A stretch of DNA of 25,234 nt, from positions 1 to 25,234 of the forward strand of contig SXKQ01000064.1 of assembly GCA_005778045.1 (NCBI GenBank), in the 5' to 3' direction. The translations under genes were made by a program, and so were the position numbers. Under the pieces are notes generated by a model, which saw only the letters and a program-made list of their open reading frames with translations, was not told where the DNA came from and searched no databases. Shown piece by piece: positions 7,469 to 15,911 of this stretch. Origin of the DNA: Planctomycetia bacterium (GTDB lineage: Bacteria > Planctomycetota > UBA1135 > GCA-002686595). The stretch's first letter is position 1, and each line of letters opens with the position of its first letter.

Positions 7469-7529
7469 CTCCCCGCCTCCCACCGGAAGCAAAACGGACA
7501 CAAGTCCCCTGTCCGTGTGGGGCGGGGAG
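7469..7529. repeat. Nested inverted repeat after the thioredoxin gene
   Basis: An outer perfect 9-bp pair (7469-7477 with 7521-7529) encloses an inner perfect 7-bp hairpin (7494-7500 with 7510-7516, nine-base loop). It starts six bases after the thioredoxin stop, so it is probably a terminator or mRNA 3'-end structure. There is no clear T-run after it. Confidence 0.5.
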
Positions 7530-7682
7530 AGCATTTCGATCTCGCGTGTCCGCCCCGTTCGCGCGCCTCGTTGTCCTTTCGAGGCTTGCGCAGGGGCGCG
7601 AGCGCCCAGAGGCCGGAGGGTCCTGCTTGCGCAGTCCCGTCGCCTCGGTGCCACCTCCGCCCCTCGCTGCGTGCTCGCTGGC

Positions 7683-9041
7683 ATGGACTCGGAGACCAAC
7701 ACATCGGATCGATCGCCGTCGAGCGAGCCCAGCGGCCTTCGACATGTCGCTCGTACCGCGGGAATCTCCGCGGCGCTCGCGCTCGGTGTCTGCGCACTCC
7801 TCGTGCCGACCCTCGAAGGCATGCGCCACGGGTACGGGACCGACGAGGCCTACTACCTGCGCTACATGGAAGCCGTGCACGAGCACGGGCTCGCCGTGCT
7901 GCCCCGCGTCACGGAGGAATGGAACTCCGGAAGCGAGAACTGGATCTACCCGCCTCCGACACGGATCGGACTGAGCGCCGCGACGGGCCTGTGGAGCCTC
8001 GTGCGTCCGCCGTCGATGCGTTCGCTTTCCGAGTTCTCGATCGCGTGCACTGCGGCCTTCGTGGTCCTCAGCTACCTGTGCGCGCGGCGCGTGATCGGCG
8101 AGTTCAAGGCCTTGCTGCTAGCCGTGCTGCTGATCGGCAACTGCCTCGCGCTGGGCCTCGGACGACGCGCTCTCAGCGATGCTGCGAATGTTCTCTTTCA
8201 GGGCGCGTCCATCTGGTCGTTCTACTTCGCGATGCAAGCGCCCGCGAAGTGGGGCCGGCGCATGCTCTTCACAGCCGTCTTCGCCGCGACGATCCTGACC
8301 AAGGAGATCGGCGCGCTGCTCTCGCTGGCGTTCCTCGCGTCCGTTCCCGTCTGCTTTCCGAGAGACGAGCTGTGGACGCGCCTGCGGGTTGCCGTTGGCT
8401 CCATCGGTGCCGCGGTCTCGCTCTCGATCCTCGGGTGGGTGACCGCCGCTGGAGGGCTGGATCCATGGCTGCTGGCGATCTCGAAGCTCCTCGGATCCCC
8501 CGCCACCAACGAGTGGGCGCAGGCCTTCTGCTCAGGACCATGGCAGCGCTACGTCGTGGACCAGTTCCTGCTGTCTCCGTGGACATCGGCCCTCGGACTC
8601 TTGGCCTTCGGCGCGACCCTGCGCGGGCGAGCGGAGAAATGCGCGAATACGCCGTTGCTGTACCTGATCGTTCTCTATGTCGTGCAGCTCACCGTGCTCG
8701 CACCATTCATGAAGAATGCCCGTTTCGGGGCGATCCTCGAGCTGCCCCTGCGCTTGGGGGCCGTTGTTTTCCTCGTGGAGTTGCTCCTGCGGCCCGACAA
8801 CCTGCGTCGCCGGATCGCGGTGGCCGCCGTGGTGCTCGCGGTGGCCGCCGCGCAGGTCCGCGACTTCCGTGCGATTTTCGTGGAGGGCCAGCTCTACGAT
8901 CCGCTGACGGTTCATCTCGTGCGTCATCGCGAGATGTCTCCTCCGCTCAAGTCCCAAGCCGAGTTTGGCACCCTGCCGGAGAGCGGACGCGCCCGCGGGC
9001 GACGACGCGCGAGCAACGTCGCGCCGCCCGAGGACGAGTAG
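7683..9041 (+). CDS. GT-C type membrane glycosyltransferase (family 39-like)
   Basis: A 452-residue polytopic membrane protein. After the first membrane helix (about residues 26-44) comes YGTDEAYYLRYMEA, with D54-E55. This matches the first-loop acidic motif of GT-C enzymes such as ArnT and protein mannosyltransferases, which move sugars from polyprenyl-phosphate donors to extracytoplasmic acceptors. About nine to eleven further hydrophobic helices follow, and the tail is Arg-rich and short. ATG 7683 is preferred; an in-frame start at 7515 would add a cytoplasmic Arg-rich leader with no family resemblance. The 219 bases before it hold only the nested inverted repeat. Donor and acceptor cannot be predicted. 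It is convergent with a broken second membrane protein. Confidence 0.75.
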   Translation: MDSETNTSDRSPSSEPSGLRHVARTAGISAALALGVCALLVPTLEGMRHGYGTDEAYYLRYMEAVHEHGLAVLPRVTEEWNSGSENWIYPPPTRIGLSAATGLWSLVRPPSMRSLSEFSIACTAAFVVLSYLCARRVIGEFKALLLAVLLIGNCLALGLGRRALSDAANVLFQGASIWSFYFAMQAPAKWGRRMLFTAVFAATILTKEIGALLSLAFLASVPVCFPRDELWTRLRVAVGSIGAAVSLSILGWVTAAGGLDPWLLAISKLLGSPATNEWAQAFCSGPWQRYVVDQFLLSPWTSALGLLAFGATLRGRAEKCANTPLLYLIVLYVVQLTVLAPFMKNARFGAILELPLRLGAVVFLVELLLRPDNLRRRIAVAAVVLAVAAAQVRDFRAIFVEGQLYDPLTVHLVRHREMSPPLKSQAEFGTLPESGRARGRRRASNVAPPEDE

Positions 9042-9093
9042 GCGCCTGCGCTGCCCCTCCGGCCCTTGCCGATGCACGTTCAGCGGGGTTTCG

Positions 9094-10494
9094 TCACTCG
9101 AAGTCGCCGCGGAGCGGGCCCTTGGCCGAGCGAGTGTTCACTGCTTGGCCGGGGGGGCGGCGGGTTGGGGCGCGGGTTCGGCCGTTTCTTCGCGACGGGC
9201 GCATGCCGCGGCGTGGCCGCGTGGCTTCTGGCTCGGGCGGCAGCAGGAAGCTGAGGTCGCGCAGGGCTCCCGAGCGCTCGCGGATCAGGCGGACGTGCTC
9301 GATGGGGTACAGCACCCCGAAGGCATCGAGCGCGGTGCGCGGGTAGGCGAGCCACTCCGCGCGGGCTTCGGCCCGCGCAGCGCTGCGCATCACCGCGCAG
9401 TTCGTGCTGATACAGCAGGTCGCCGCGTGGGCCGACACGGCGAGCGCCGCGAGCGTCACGGCGAGTCTGCGGCTCCTGCGAGACGCCGTCGCGCGCCCGC
9501 GACGGTCCCAAGCGAGCGCGCACGCGACGAGAGTCGCGAGGAGCAGCAAGTTGGCGAGCGTGGCGCAACGCGACGCCACCGTCTGCTGCGCGCCGAAGCC
9601 CACTTGGCCGACGCCCGTCGCCGCGGCGCTCAGCAGCGCGAGGAACGCCAGCGTGAGCCACGGCAGGAGCCGCGGGAACTCTCCCCGATCCCGACGCACG
9701 ATCACCGTGAACGCGAGTGCCAGCACGAGCACGGTCGTCACTCCGGCCACCGGCACGAGCACGGGATCGCAGGCGCCGAGCGGCAGGCCGAGGTACGTCG
9801 CGACGTAGCGCAGGAAATCGAGCGTCGTCGCTAGAAATGCGCTGCGCGACGGATGGCTCCGTGGTGTCTCGAACGCCGCGAAGTTGGCGGCGAAGACCGC
9901 CAATGCTGCGCCGCAATTTCACAGCAGCCGGCGCGGTCCGTGCGAGCGCGCGAGCGGCGCGAGCGCGGCCACGAGCACCCCGCGCGCCTGTCCCGGCCAG
10001 CGCTGCAGCGCCCAGACGGCCAGCACGCTGCCGAAGGCGACCATGAACCGCTACAGCTGCCAGCCCCACAGCCAGTTCTCGTGCTGGGAGAGCGAGAACA
10101 CGACCAGCGAGAACGCCGCGAGCAACCAGCGCGGGACCTGCCCCTCGAAGGTCGCACGCAGCCGCGACGCCAGCGGCGCCGGGGTCCCGCACGCGAGCAG
10201 GAAGCTCGCCGCGAGCTCGAAGTAGATGTTCCAGCCGGAGAGCGCGGCGAGCGCGACCATCAGGGCCAGCGGCGCGACGAGTCGCTGCTCGTCGTGCTGC
10301 TTCCACAGGTCGTCGAACGCGAGCTCGCCGCCGCGGCACTTCTCGAGCAACGGCAGCAGCTCCCACTGATCCCACACCGGAAGGGGCACGCCCTGCGCCG
10401 CGATCAGGGCGAGCACGGAGAGTAGCGCCGCCACGCCGACGAGCACGAGCGCGAGGCGGCCAAGGTCCGCACTCGCCCGCTCCGATTGCCCCAA
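9094..10494 (-). pseudogene. Polytopic membrane protein (GT-C-like) broken by UAG and UGA
   Basis: One frame codes for a membrane protein from ATG 10494 to TGA 9094 (about 466 codons), interrupted by TAG at 10053-10051 and TGA at 9921-9919. No frameshift is needed. The N-terminal part has LPVWDQWELLPLLEK, then QHDEQR and HENWLWGWQL, a pattern I know from uncharacterised bacterial membrane proteins. Homologs as I recall them continue WQLQWF, so TAG replaces a Gln codon (CAG to TAG). The TGA follows RRLL and could be a former Trp codon. The C-terminal part keeps VGFGAQQTVASR and several helices. Both changes fit C:G to T:A transitions. It may be a recent pseudogene, or an error in the assembly. 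There is no redox motif at this TGA, so I do not call it selenocysteine. Confidence 0.68.
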
Positions 10495-10562
10495 CGGCCG
10501 CGAGTCCGTCCGGGTCCGACCCTACTCCCACCGCGCGCGTCCCGATAGCGCGCGTTCCGGTG

Positions 10563-11432
10563 CTACTCGGCGGCCTTGGCGCGGCGCCAGGCGGCCATCA
10601 TCTCGTCGAGGGTGCAGGCTGTGAACGGGCGCGCGAGGTCGCGTTCCATGACGCGGAAGCGCGACTCGAAGCGGCGCAGGGCGGCGCGCGTCGCGCGCTC
10701 CGGGTCGAGCCGCAGGTAGTTGCCGAGGAACGCGCCGGCCATCAGCACGTCGCCGAGCTCGGACTCGAGGCGCTCGCGCTGGGCGTCGCTGGGCTTGCCG
10801 TCGCGCGCGGCGAGCAGGCCGGCAGCCTCGATCTCGCGCGCGAGCTCGTCGACCTCCTCGCGCAGCTTGGCGAGCGCGCCCTGCACGTCGTCCCAGCGGA
10901 AGCCCGCCGAGAGCGCCTTCGAGCCCATGCGCTGGGCGCGCTGCAGCGCCGGCAGCGCGACGGGAATGCCCGCGAGCGCGCTCGTGTCGGCGCCCTTCTG
11001 CTCGCGCTCCTTGCGCTTGATGGCGTCCCAGCTGGCGAGCGCCTCGCTGGCGTTCGACGCCACCACGTCACCGAACACGTGCGGGTGCCGGCGCTCGAGC
11101 TTCTCGCTCACCGCGAGCGCGACCGTCGCGAGGTCGAAGCGCCCGTCTTGTTCCGCGATGCGCGCGAGCAGCACGAGCCCCATCAGCACGTCGCCAGCCT
11201 CCTCGACCGCGTGGTCGAGGTCGCCCTGCTCGACCGCCTCGGCGAGCTCGTGCACCTCCTCGATCAGGTGCGGCACCGTGCTCGCGAGCGTCTGCTCGCG
11301 GTCCCACGGGCAGCCGTCCGGCGCGCGCAGGCGGTCGACGATCGCGACGAGCTTGCGCAGCGCATCCGCGCGCGGCTCGCCAATCGGCGCGGGAACCTCG
11401 AGGGGACGGGGCGCGGGCTTCGCTTCGCTCAT
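10563..11432 (-). CDS. mazG: Nucleoside triphosphate pyrophosphohydrolase MazG
   Basis: A 289-residue cytoplasmic enzyme that hydrolyses NTPs and damaged dNTPs to the monophosphate and pyrophosphate. The first MazG domain has the typical GCPWDREQT and the metal-binding E58-E59xxE62 with E78xxD81. The second, near residues 185-255, has LREEVDELAREI and LESELGDVLMAG. The two-domain layout and length fit the E. coli protein (263 aa) with a somewhat longer linker. The start ATG 11432 overlaps the stop of the preceding membrane protein gene as ATGA, so translation is probably coupled. Confidence 0.93.
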   Translation of the reverse strand: MSEAKPAPRPLEVPAPIGEPRADALRKLVAIVDRLRAPDGCPWDREQTLASTVPHLIEEVHELAEAVEQGDLDHAVEEAGDVLMGLVLLARIAEQDGRFDLATVALAVSEKLERRHPHVFGDVVASNASEALASWDAIKRKEREQKGADTSALAGIPVALPALQRAQRMGSKALSAGFRWDDVQGALAKLREEVDELAREIEAAGLLAARDGKPSDAQRERLESELGDVLMAGAFLGNYLRLDPERATRAALRRFESRFRVMERDLARPFTACTLDEMMAAWRRAKAAE

Positions 11433-11995
11433 TCGCGCAGCATGACTTGCCACGCGCCCCGTAGGGAAGCGGCGGCACCGCCGTCCCGCAGGGATGCGAG
11501 CAGGAGTGCGAGCAGAGTCGCGACCTTGAGCGGATCGAGGCGCGGCAGCTCGCAGGCGCGGCGCAGGGAGCCCAGCCAGAGGCGCAGGCACAGATTGGCG
11601 GCTGCCGCCCCGGCCACGAGACTTGCGAAAACGGAGAACGGGCGGTCGAAGAGCGCCCGCGAGCTCGCGGCGAGCACGCACAGGACCGCGAGCGCAGCGA
11701 GCACCCCAAGCCGCGGGACGGCGGCGCGGCGCTCGCGTGTGCAGGCAAGCCGCGGGTCGAGGGGCCGGCCAAGGTGCAGCAGTCCGGTGACGAGCAGCCC
11801 GAGCAGGGCGTGCTCCGCGACCCAGTCCGCGAATCCAAAACGGGGCTGTGCACCGCTCGCCTCGAGCGCCACCCCCACCCCGGCGGACAACAGCGCCGCC
11901 GAGAGTCCGCCCGAGAGCAGCGCCACCGGCCAGACGCTGCCCGGCCCCTCGTTGGGGGTGCTCGAGGCGAGCGGAAGCGGCGCGAGTGCGGCCAT
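11429..11995 (-). CDS. Small membrane protein of unknown function
   Basis: I do not recognise this family. From ATG 11995 it is 188 residues with about four hydrophobic segments: VWPVALLSGGLSAALLSAGV, HALLGLLVTGLLHL, LGVLAALAVLCVLAA and ASLVAGAAAANLCL. A more amphipathic Leu/Arg-rich C-terminus follows. An in-frame ATG at 12082 would add 29 residues that carry no feature, so the shorter start is preferred. The stop overlaps the mazG start (ATGA), which supports real translation. The context says nothing specific about function. Confidence 0.6.
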   Translation of the reverse strand: MAALAPLPLASSTPNEGPGSVWPVALLSGGLSAALLSAGVGVALEASGAQPRFGFADWVAEHALLGLLVTGLLHLGRPLDPRLACTRERRAAVPRLGVLAALAVLCVLAASSRALFDRPFSVFASLVAGAAAANLCLRLWLGSLRRACELPRLDPLKVATLLALLLASLRDGGAAASLRGAWQVMLRE

Positions 11996-12328
11996 CGAGG
12001 CGCGGGAACGTAGCGGTGAGCCCACGGTCGACCCAGCGCCTATTTGCAGCTTCCTGGGTCGGGCCCCGACGCGTACCAACACGCCGGGGAGCCGTCCCCC
12101 GACGACTCCCCGGCTCGCCGCGGCCTCGCGGCGCGGTGCTCGCGACCGTTGCCGGTGCGCGGCTCCGTCTCAGTCTCAGGAGCGGCTCGCGCCGCCACTT
12201 CGGTCGACGCCATGCCCCGAACTTCCTTCCCGGGATTCCGGCTCCCCTATGCCCGGTCCCGGGTCGAGGCGCGCCTCCCTTCGCGGGCCTTTGATTCCAA
12301 CCCTCCGCCGCCCGATCATGCTGTCACG
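11996..12328. other. Divergent intergenic region with a perfect inverted repeat
   Basis: These 333 bases separate the minus-strand membrane protein/mazG pair from the plus-strand oxidoreductase trio. I see no gene of my own confidence in it. It holds a perfect 9-bp inverted repeat GCCGGGGAG/CTCCCCGGC (12083-12091 with 12106-12114, 14-base spacer), which could be an operator or an mRNA leader hairpin. If the membrane protein uses the 12082 start, part of the region is coding. No convincing promoter boxes are visible in this GC-rich stretch. Confidence 0.5.
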
Positions 12329-13384
12329 ATGCGCGTGGGACTGATCGGTGCCGGCAAGATCGGCCAGCTGCGTGCCCGCACGCTGCGCGAGCATCCGCGG
12401 ACCGAGCTCGCCGCGGTTTTCGACCTGAACGCGGAGCTTGCGGCCAAGGCCGCAGCGAAGAGCGGCGCGCGCACCGTGCGTTCGCTCGAGGAGTTCCTCG
12501 ACGTACCCATGGATGCGGTGGTCATCTCGACGCCCGTGCACGTTCACGAGGCGGCCTGCCTCGCGGCCTTCGCGCGCGGCCTGCACGTGCTGCTCGAGAA
12601 GCCCGTCGCCAACACCGCCGCCGGCGCGCGCAAGCTCGTCGACGCCGCACTCGCCGCACACCGCGCCCTCGGCGTCGGCTTCAATCTGCGCTACTACCCG
12701 GCCTTCCGCTGCGTGCGCGAGACGATCGCGGAGGGCCGCATCGGCAAGCTCGATCACCTGCGCGTCTATGGCGGCCACGAAGGGCTCCCGAAGTTCGCGC
12801 ACGAGTGGGAGTACAAGGCCCCCATCTCCGGCGGCGGCGCGCTGTGGGACGTCGGCATCCACATGACCGACCTCGCGCGCCACTTCCTCGGCGAGATCAC
12901 CGAGGTCTACGGCGTGGCGACGGAGGGCATCTGGAACGTGCCGGGCTCTGAAGACAACGCGCTGGCGCTGCTGCGCTCGCCGGCGGGCGTGGTGGCCTCG
13001 TACCAAGCCACGTGGACCGAGTGGAAGGGCTACGGCATCTTCGTCGAGGCCTACGGCGACAGGGGCATGGTGCGCGGGGCCTACGCGCCGATGTCGAACC
13101 TCCTCGTGCTGCAGGAGAGCGCCGGGGCACCGCGCACGACGACCAAGCTGCGCTACCCATGGATCCAGCTCCGCGAGAAGCTCTTCTCGTGGCAGTCGAC
13201 GGCCCGGCAGTCGTTCTGCGAGGAGCTCGACGACTTCCTGCTGCTGTGCGAGGGCCGGCGCGATCTCGTGATCGCCGACGGCTACGCGGGCTTGCGCGCC
13301 TGCGAGGTCGCGGAAGCGGTGCGGACCTGCACGCGCACGGGCGAACGCGTCACGCTGCCCACGCTCGGGACGATGCCGGCATGA
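12329..13384 (+). CDS. Gfo/Idh/MocA family NAD(P)-dependent oxidoreductase
   Basis: A 351-residue cytoplasmic dehydrogenase, probably acting on a sugar or nucleotide sugar. The N-terminal Rossmann fold has GAGKIG (residues 7-12), VVISTPVHVHEA (64-75) and the catalytic-lysine motif EKPVA (E90-K91-P92). The C-terminal domain has GGALWDVGIHMTDLARHFLG, the conserved Asp/His region of the family. ATG 12329 places the Rossmann glycines at the usual distance; longer starts add an Arg/Pro-rich leader. The stop overlaps the next start as ATGA (13381-13384), and the third gene repeats this, so the trio is an operon. Substrate unknown; the company of a glycosyltransferase and a GMC oxidoreductase suggests glycan building or modification. 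Confidence 0.9.
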   Translation: MRVGLIGAGKIGQLRARTLREHPRTELAAVFDLNAELAAKAAAKSGARTVRSLEEFLDVPMDAVVISTPVHVHEAACLAAFARGLHVLLEKPVANTAAGARKLVDAALAAHRALGVGFNLRYYPAFRCVRETIAEGRIGKLDHLRVYGGHEGLPKFAHEWEYKAPISGGGALWDVGIHMTDLARHFLGEITEVYGVATEGIWNVPGSEDNALALLRSPAGVVASYQATWTEWKGYGIFVEAYGDRGMVRGAYAPMSNLLVLQESAGAPRTTTKLRYPWIQLREKLFSWQSTARQSFCEELDDFLLLCEGRRDLVIADGYAGLRACEVAEAVRTCTRTGERVTLPTLGTMPA

Positions 13385-14319
13385 GCGCGAGTGCGTCGCC
13401 TGCCGTGGTGCCGGGGCGCATGAGCCTCGTGATCACGGTCGTCGAGGGCGGCGACACCCTGCGCGGGATCCTCGACGCGCTGCGCTCGCAAGTCGAAGCG
13501 CCGGAGCTCGAGATCCTCGCCCCCTACGACGCTTCGCGGCCCGACATCGGCGCGCTCGCCCCGGAGTATCCCGAGGTGCAGTTTTTCTCGATCGGGAGCG
13601 TGATTCCGCGCCACCCGATCGCATCTGCCGGAGGTCAGCACGAGCTCTTCGACCGTCGCCGTGCCGCGGGCCTGCAGCGCGCCAGCGGAGAGCTCGTTGG
13701 CATCCTCGAGGACCGCGCGCCACCGCGCCGCGACTGGTGCGCGACCATGGCCCGGCTGCACCGCACGACCACGCACGCCGCCATCGGTGGCGCGATCGAT
13801 GTCGCCGCGACGGACCCGCTCAACTGGGCCTTCCACGCCTGCGACTTCAGCCGCTACGCGCCGCCCTTCGAGGCCGGTATGCGCGAGTGGATCTCCGACG
13901 TCAACGTCTGCTACAAGCGCCGCGCCGTCGAGCTCACGCGCGACCTGTGGCACACGCGCTTTCACGAGCCGGAAGTGCACTGGCGGCTCCTGCAGCGCGG
14001 CGAGACGCTGCTCCTCACGCCCGAGGCGGTCGTCGACTACCGCACGCGCTACACGAGCCTGATCGGCGTGCTGCCCGAGCGCTTCGGCTGGGCGCGCCTC
14101 TTCGGTCACGTGCGAGCCCGCAACGTCTCGACCCTCGCGCGGCTCAAGTTCATCCTCGCGGGACCGCTGATCCCGTTCGTGCTCTTCGCCCGCCACGCGG
14201 GCGTGCAGCATCGCCGCGGCTGCGCGGGCAAGTTCTGGCGCTCGGCGCCGTGGATGTTCCCCATGCTGTGCGCCTGGACCGCGGGCGAGGTGTGGGGAGC
14301 GATCGGAAGGCGCGGATGA
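13381..14319 (+). CDS. GT2-like glycosyltransferase, membrane-anchored
   Basis: A 312-residue protein with a GT-A style N-terminal domain (MSLVITVVEGGDTLRGILDAL), then ELVGILED with E110-D111 followed by APPRRDW. This fits the family's LEDHxxPxxxW acidic motif in place of a strict DxD. WISDVNVCYKR and FHEPEVHWRLLQRGE match the acceptor-side region of GT2 proteins. Two hydrophobic stretches near the C-terminus (LIPFVLFARHAG and WMFPMLCAWTAGEVWGAI) suggest membrane attachment. It overlaps the genes on both sides by 4 bases (ATGA). An alternative internal start at the second Met (residue 14) is possible. Donor and acceptor unknown. Confidence 0.78.
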   Translation: MSASASPAVVPGRMSLVITVVEGGDTLRGILDALRSQVEAPELEILAPYDASRPDIGALAPEYPEVQFFSIGSVIPRHPIASAGGQHELFDRRRAAGLQRASGELVGILEDRAPPRRDWCATMARLHRTTTHAAIGGAIDVAATDPLNWAFHACDFSRYAPPFEAGMREWISDVNVCYKRRAVELTRDLWHTRFHEPEVHWRLLQRGETLLLTPEAVVDYRTRYTSLIGVLPERFGWARLFGHVRARNVSTLARLKFILAGPLIPFVLFARHAGVQHRRGCAGKFWRSAPWMFPMLCAWTAGEVWGAIGRRG

Positions 14320-15911
14320 GCACACCCCTCGACTTCGACGCGATCGTCGTCGGCTCGGGCGCCGCCGGTGGCTGGGCCGCGAAGGAGCTCTGCGAACGCG
14401 GCCTGCGCACGCTGCTGCTCGAGGCGGGGCGCACGCTCGACCCCGTGCGCGACTTCCCGCCGCCGCCGGAGAAGGACACGTCGAAGCTGCAGGTTTGGAC
14501 GCGCGGACGTGCCTTTCTCGAAGGGCAGGGCATGCAGGCGCGCTGCATGTCATTCAGCCGCATGACGCGGCATCTGTTCGTCAACGACCGCGAGCATCCC
14601 TACACGACCGAGCGCGGTGCGCCCTTCAACTGGTACCGCGGACGGCAGCTCGGTGGTCGCATGCACCTGTGGGGCCGCAACGCGCTGCGCATCGGCGACA
14701 GCGAGCTGCATCCGCTGGACGGCGCGAGTGGCGGCTGGCCGATCTCGTATGCGGATCTCGCGCCGTGGTACGAGAAGGTCGAGCGCTTCCTCGGCGTTCA
14801 CGGCAGCCCTGCGGGCATCCCGAGCATCCCCGACGGCGTGTACGACCAGCCGCTGCCGCTCACGCGCATCGAGCGTGGAATCCTCGATACGCTCGGCGAG
14901 CGCTGGCGCGACCGGCCCGCGACGACCTGCCGCATCGTGCGCCACACGACCGATCGCCGCACGCTGCCCATCGCGGCCGCGCTCGCGACCGGCAAGCTCA
15001 CGCTGCGCAGCCTCGCGGCCGTAGCGCGCGTGCTCGTCGACGCGCCCGGCCGTGCGAGCGGAGTGGAGTTCGTGGACGTGAGCACGCGCGAGCGCCACGA
15101 GGCCCGCGCAAACGTCGTCGTCCTCGCCGCCTCGACGATCGAGTCGCTGCGCATCCTGCTGAACTCGCGCTCGAAGGAGCACCCCGCGGGACTCGGCAAC
15201 TCCAGTGGCCTGCTCGGCCGCGCGCTCACCGACCACGTGATGGTGTTCAACGCCGGCCCTGCGCCCGTCGAGGGCGCCCCGCGCACCGACGCCTACGACT
15301 TCGGCTCGCAGTCTGGCCTCTACATCCCGAGCTTCCGCAACGCGCGCGGCGCGAGCGACGTCCCGTTCCGGCGCGGCTACTCGATCCTCGGCTCCGTGGG
15401 CCGCATCGAGCCCGGCTGGTTCTTCATGGCCGTCGGCGAGATGCTGCCCGACCTCGAGAACCGCGTCACGCTCGATCCCAAAGTCGTCGACCACCTCGGA
15501 ATTCCGGTGGCGCGCGTGCGCTGCGTGCACGGCCCGAACGAGTCCGCGATGGTACGCGACATGCACGCGACGCTGCTCGAGCTGGCGAGCACCTGCGGCC
15601 TCGAAGTCGATCACCTGCGGCGCGAGAGCCTGCTGGCGAAGCTCGTCCACGGTGCCACGCGGCGCATGGTGTACACGCGGGATGGAGCCCTGCTCCCCGG
15701 CTCCGCGATCCACGAGGCCGGTGGTGCCCCGATGGGAACGAGCGCGGGCACGTCGGTCGTCGATGCGCACAACAGGCTCTGGGACGCGCCCAATCTGCTC
15801 GTCACCGACTCGGCCTGCTTCCCGACGTCCCCGTTCCAGAACCCCGGCCTGACGATCATGGCGCTCTCGGCCCGGGCCGCGCACCACGCTGCGGACACGC
15901 TCGGCGCCTAG
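14316..15911 (+). CDS. GMC family FAD-dependent oxidoreductase
   Basis: A 531-residue flavoprotein of the glucose-methanol-choline family. The FAD-binding GSGAAG lies at residues 13-18, and the ribose-binding acidic residue follows in LLLEAGR. The FAD pyrophosphate motif region is GGRMHLWGRNALRI. The active-site pair is H466 (IHEAGGAPMG) and N509 (FQNPGLTIMALS), 43 residues apart as usual for the family. There is no signal peptide. Proteins of this group oxidise alcohols or sugars, and with the Gfo/Idh/MocA gene they may oxidise a glycan precursor. It overlaps the glycosyltransferase start-to-stop (ATGA). Its TAG stop lies in CTAG at 15908-15911, which also holds the TAG stop of the facing gene. 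Confidence 0.9.
   Translation: MSTPLDFDAIVVGSGAAGGWAAKELCERGLRTLLLEAGRTLDPVRDFPPPPEKDTSKLQVWTRGRAFLEGQGMQARCMSFSRMTRHLFVNDREHPYTTERGAPFNWYRGRQLGGRMHLWGRNALRIGDSELHPLDGASGGWPISYADLAPWYEKVERFLGVHGSPAGIPSIPDGVYDQPLPLTRIERGILDTLGERWRDRPATTCRIVRHTTDRRTLPIAAALATGKLTLRSLAAVARVLVDAPGRASGVEFVDVSTRERHEARANVVVLAASTIESLRILLNSRSKEHPAGLGNSSGLLGRALTDHVMVFNAGPAPVEGAPRTDAYDFGSQSGLYIPSFRNARGASDVPFRRGYSILGSVGRIEPGWFFMAVGEMLPDLENRVTLDPKVVDHLGIPVARVRCVHGPNESAMVRDMHATLLELASTCGLEVDHLRRESLLAKLVHGATRRMVYTRDGALLPGSAIHEAGGAPMGTSAGTSVVDAHNRLWDAPNLLVTDSACFPTSPFQNPGLTIMALSARAAHHAADTLGA

Noticed and set aside
9919..9921. A third selenocysteine codon in the broken membrane protein
   Set aside because: No thiol or redox motif surrounds it, the protein is a membrane transferase type, and a UAG also interrupts the same frame.
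4850..10494. UGA read as Trp throughout (alternative genetic code)
   Set aside because: UGA is the natural end of rnd, the permease, the ATPase, thioredoxin, the Gfo/Idh/MocA and GT2 genes, and many Trp residues are coded by TGG.
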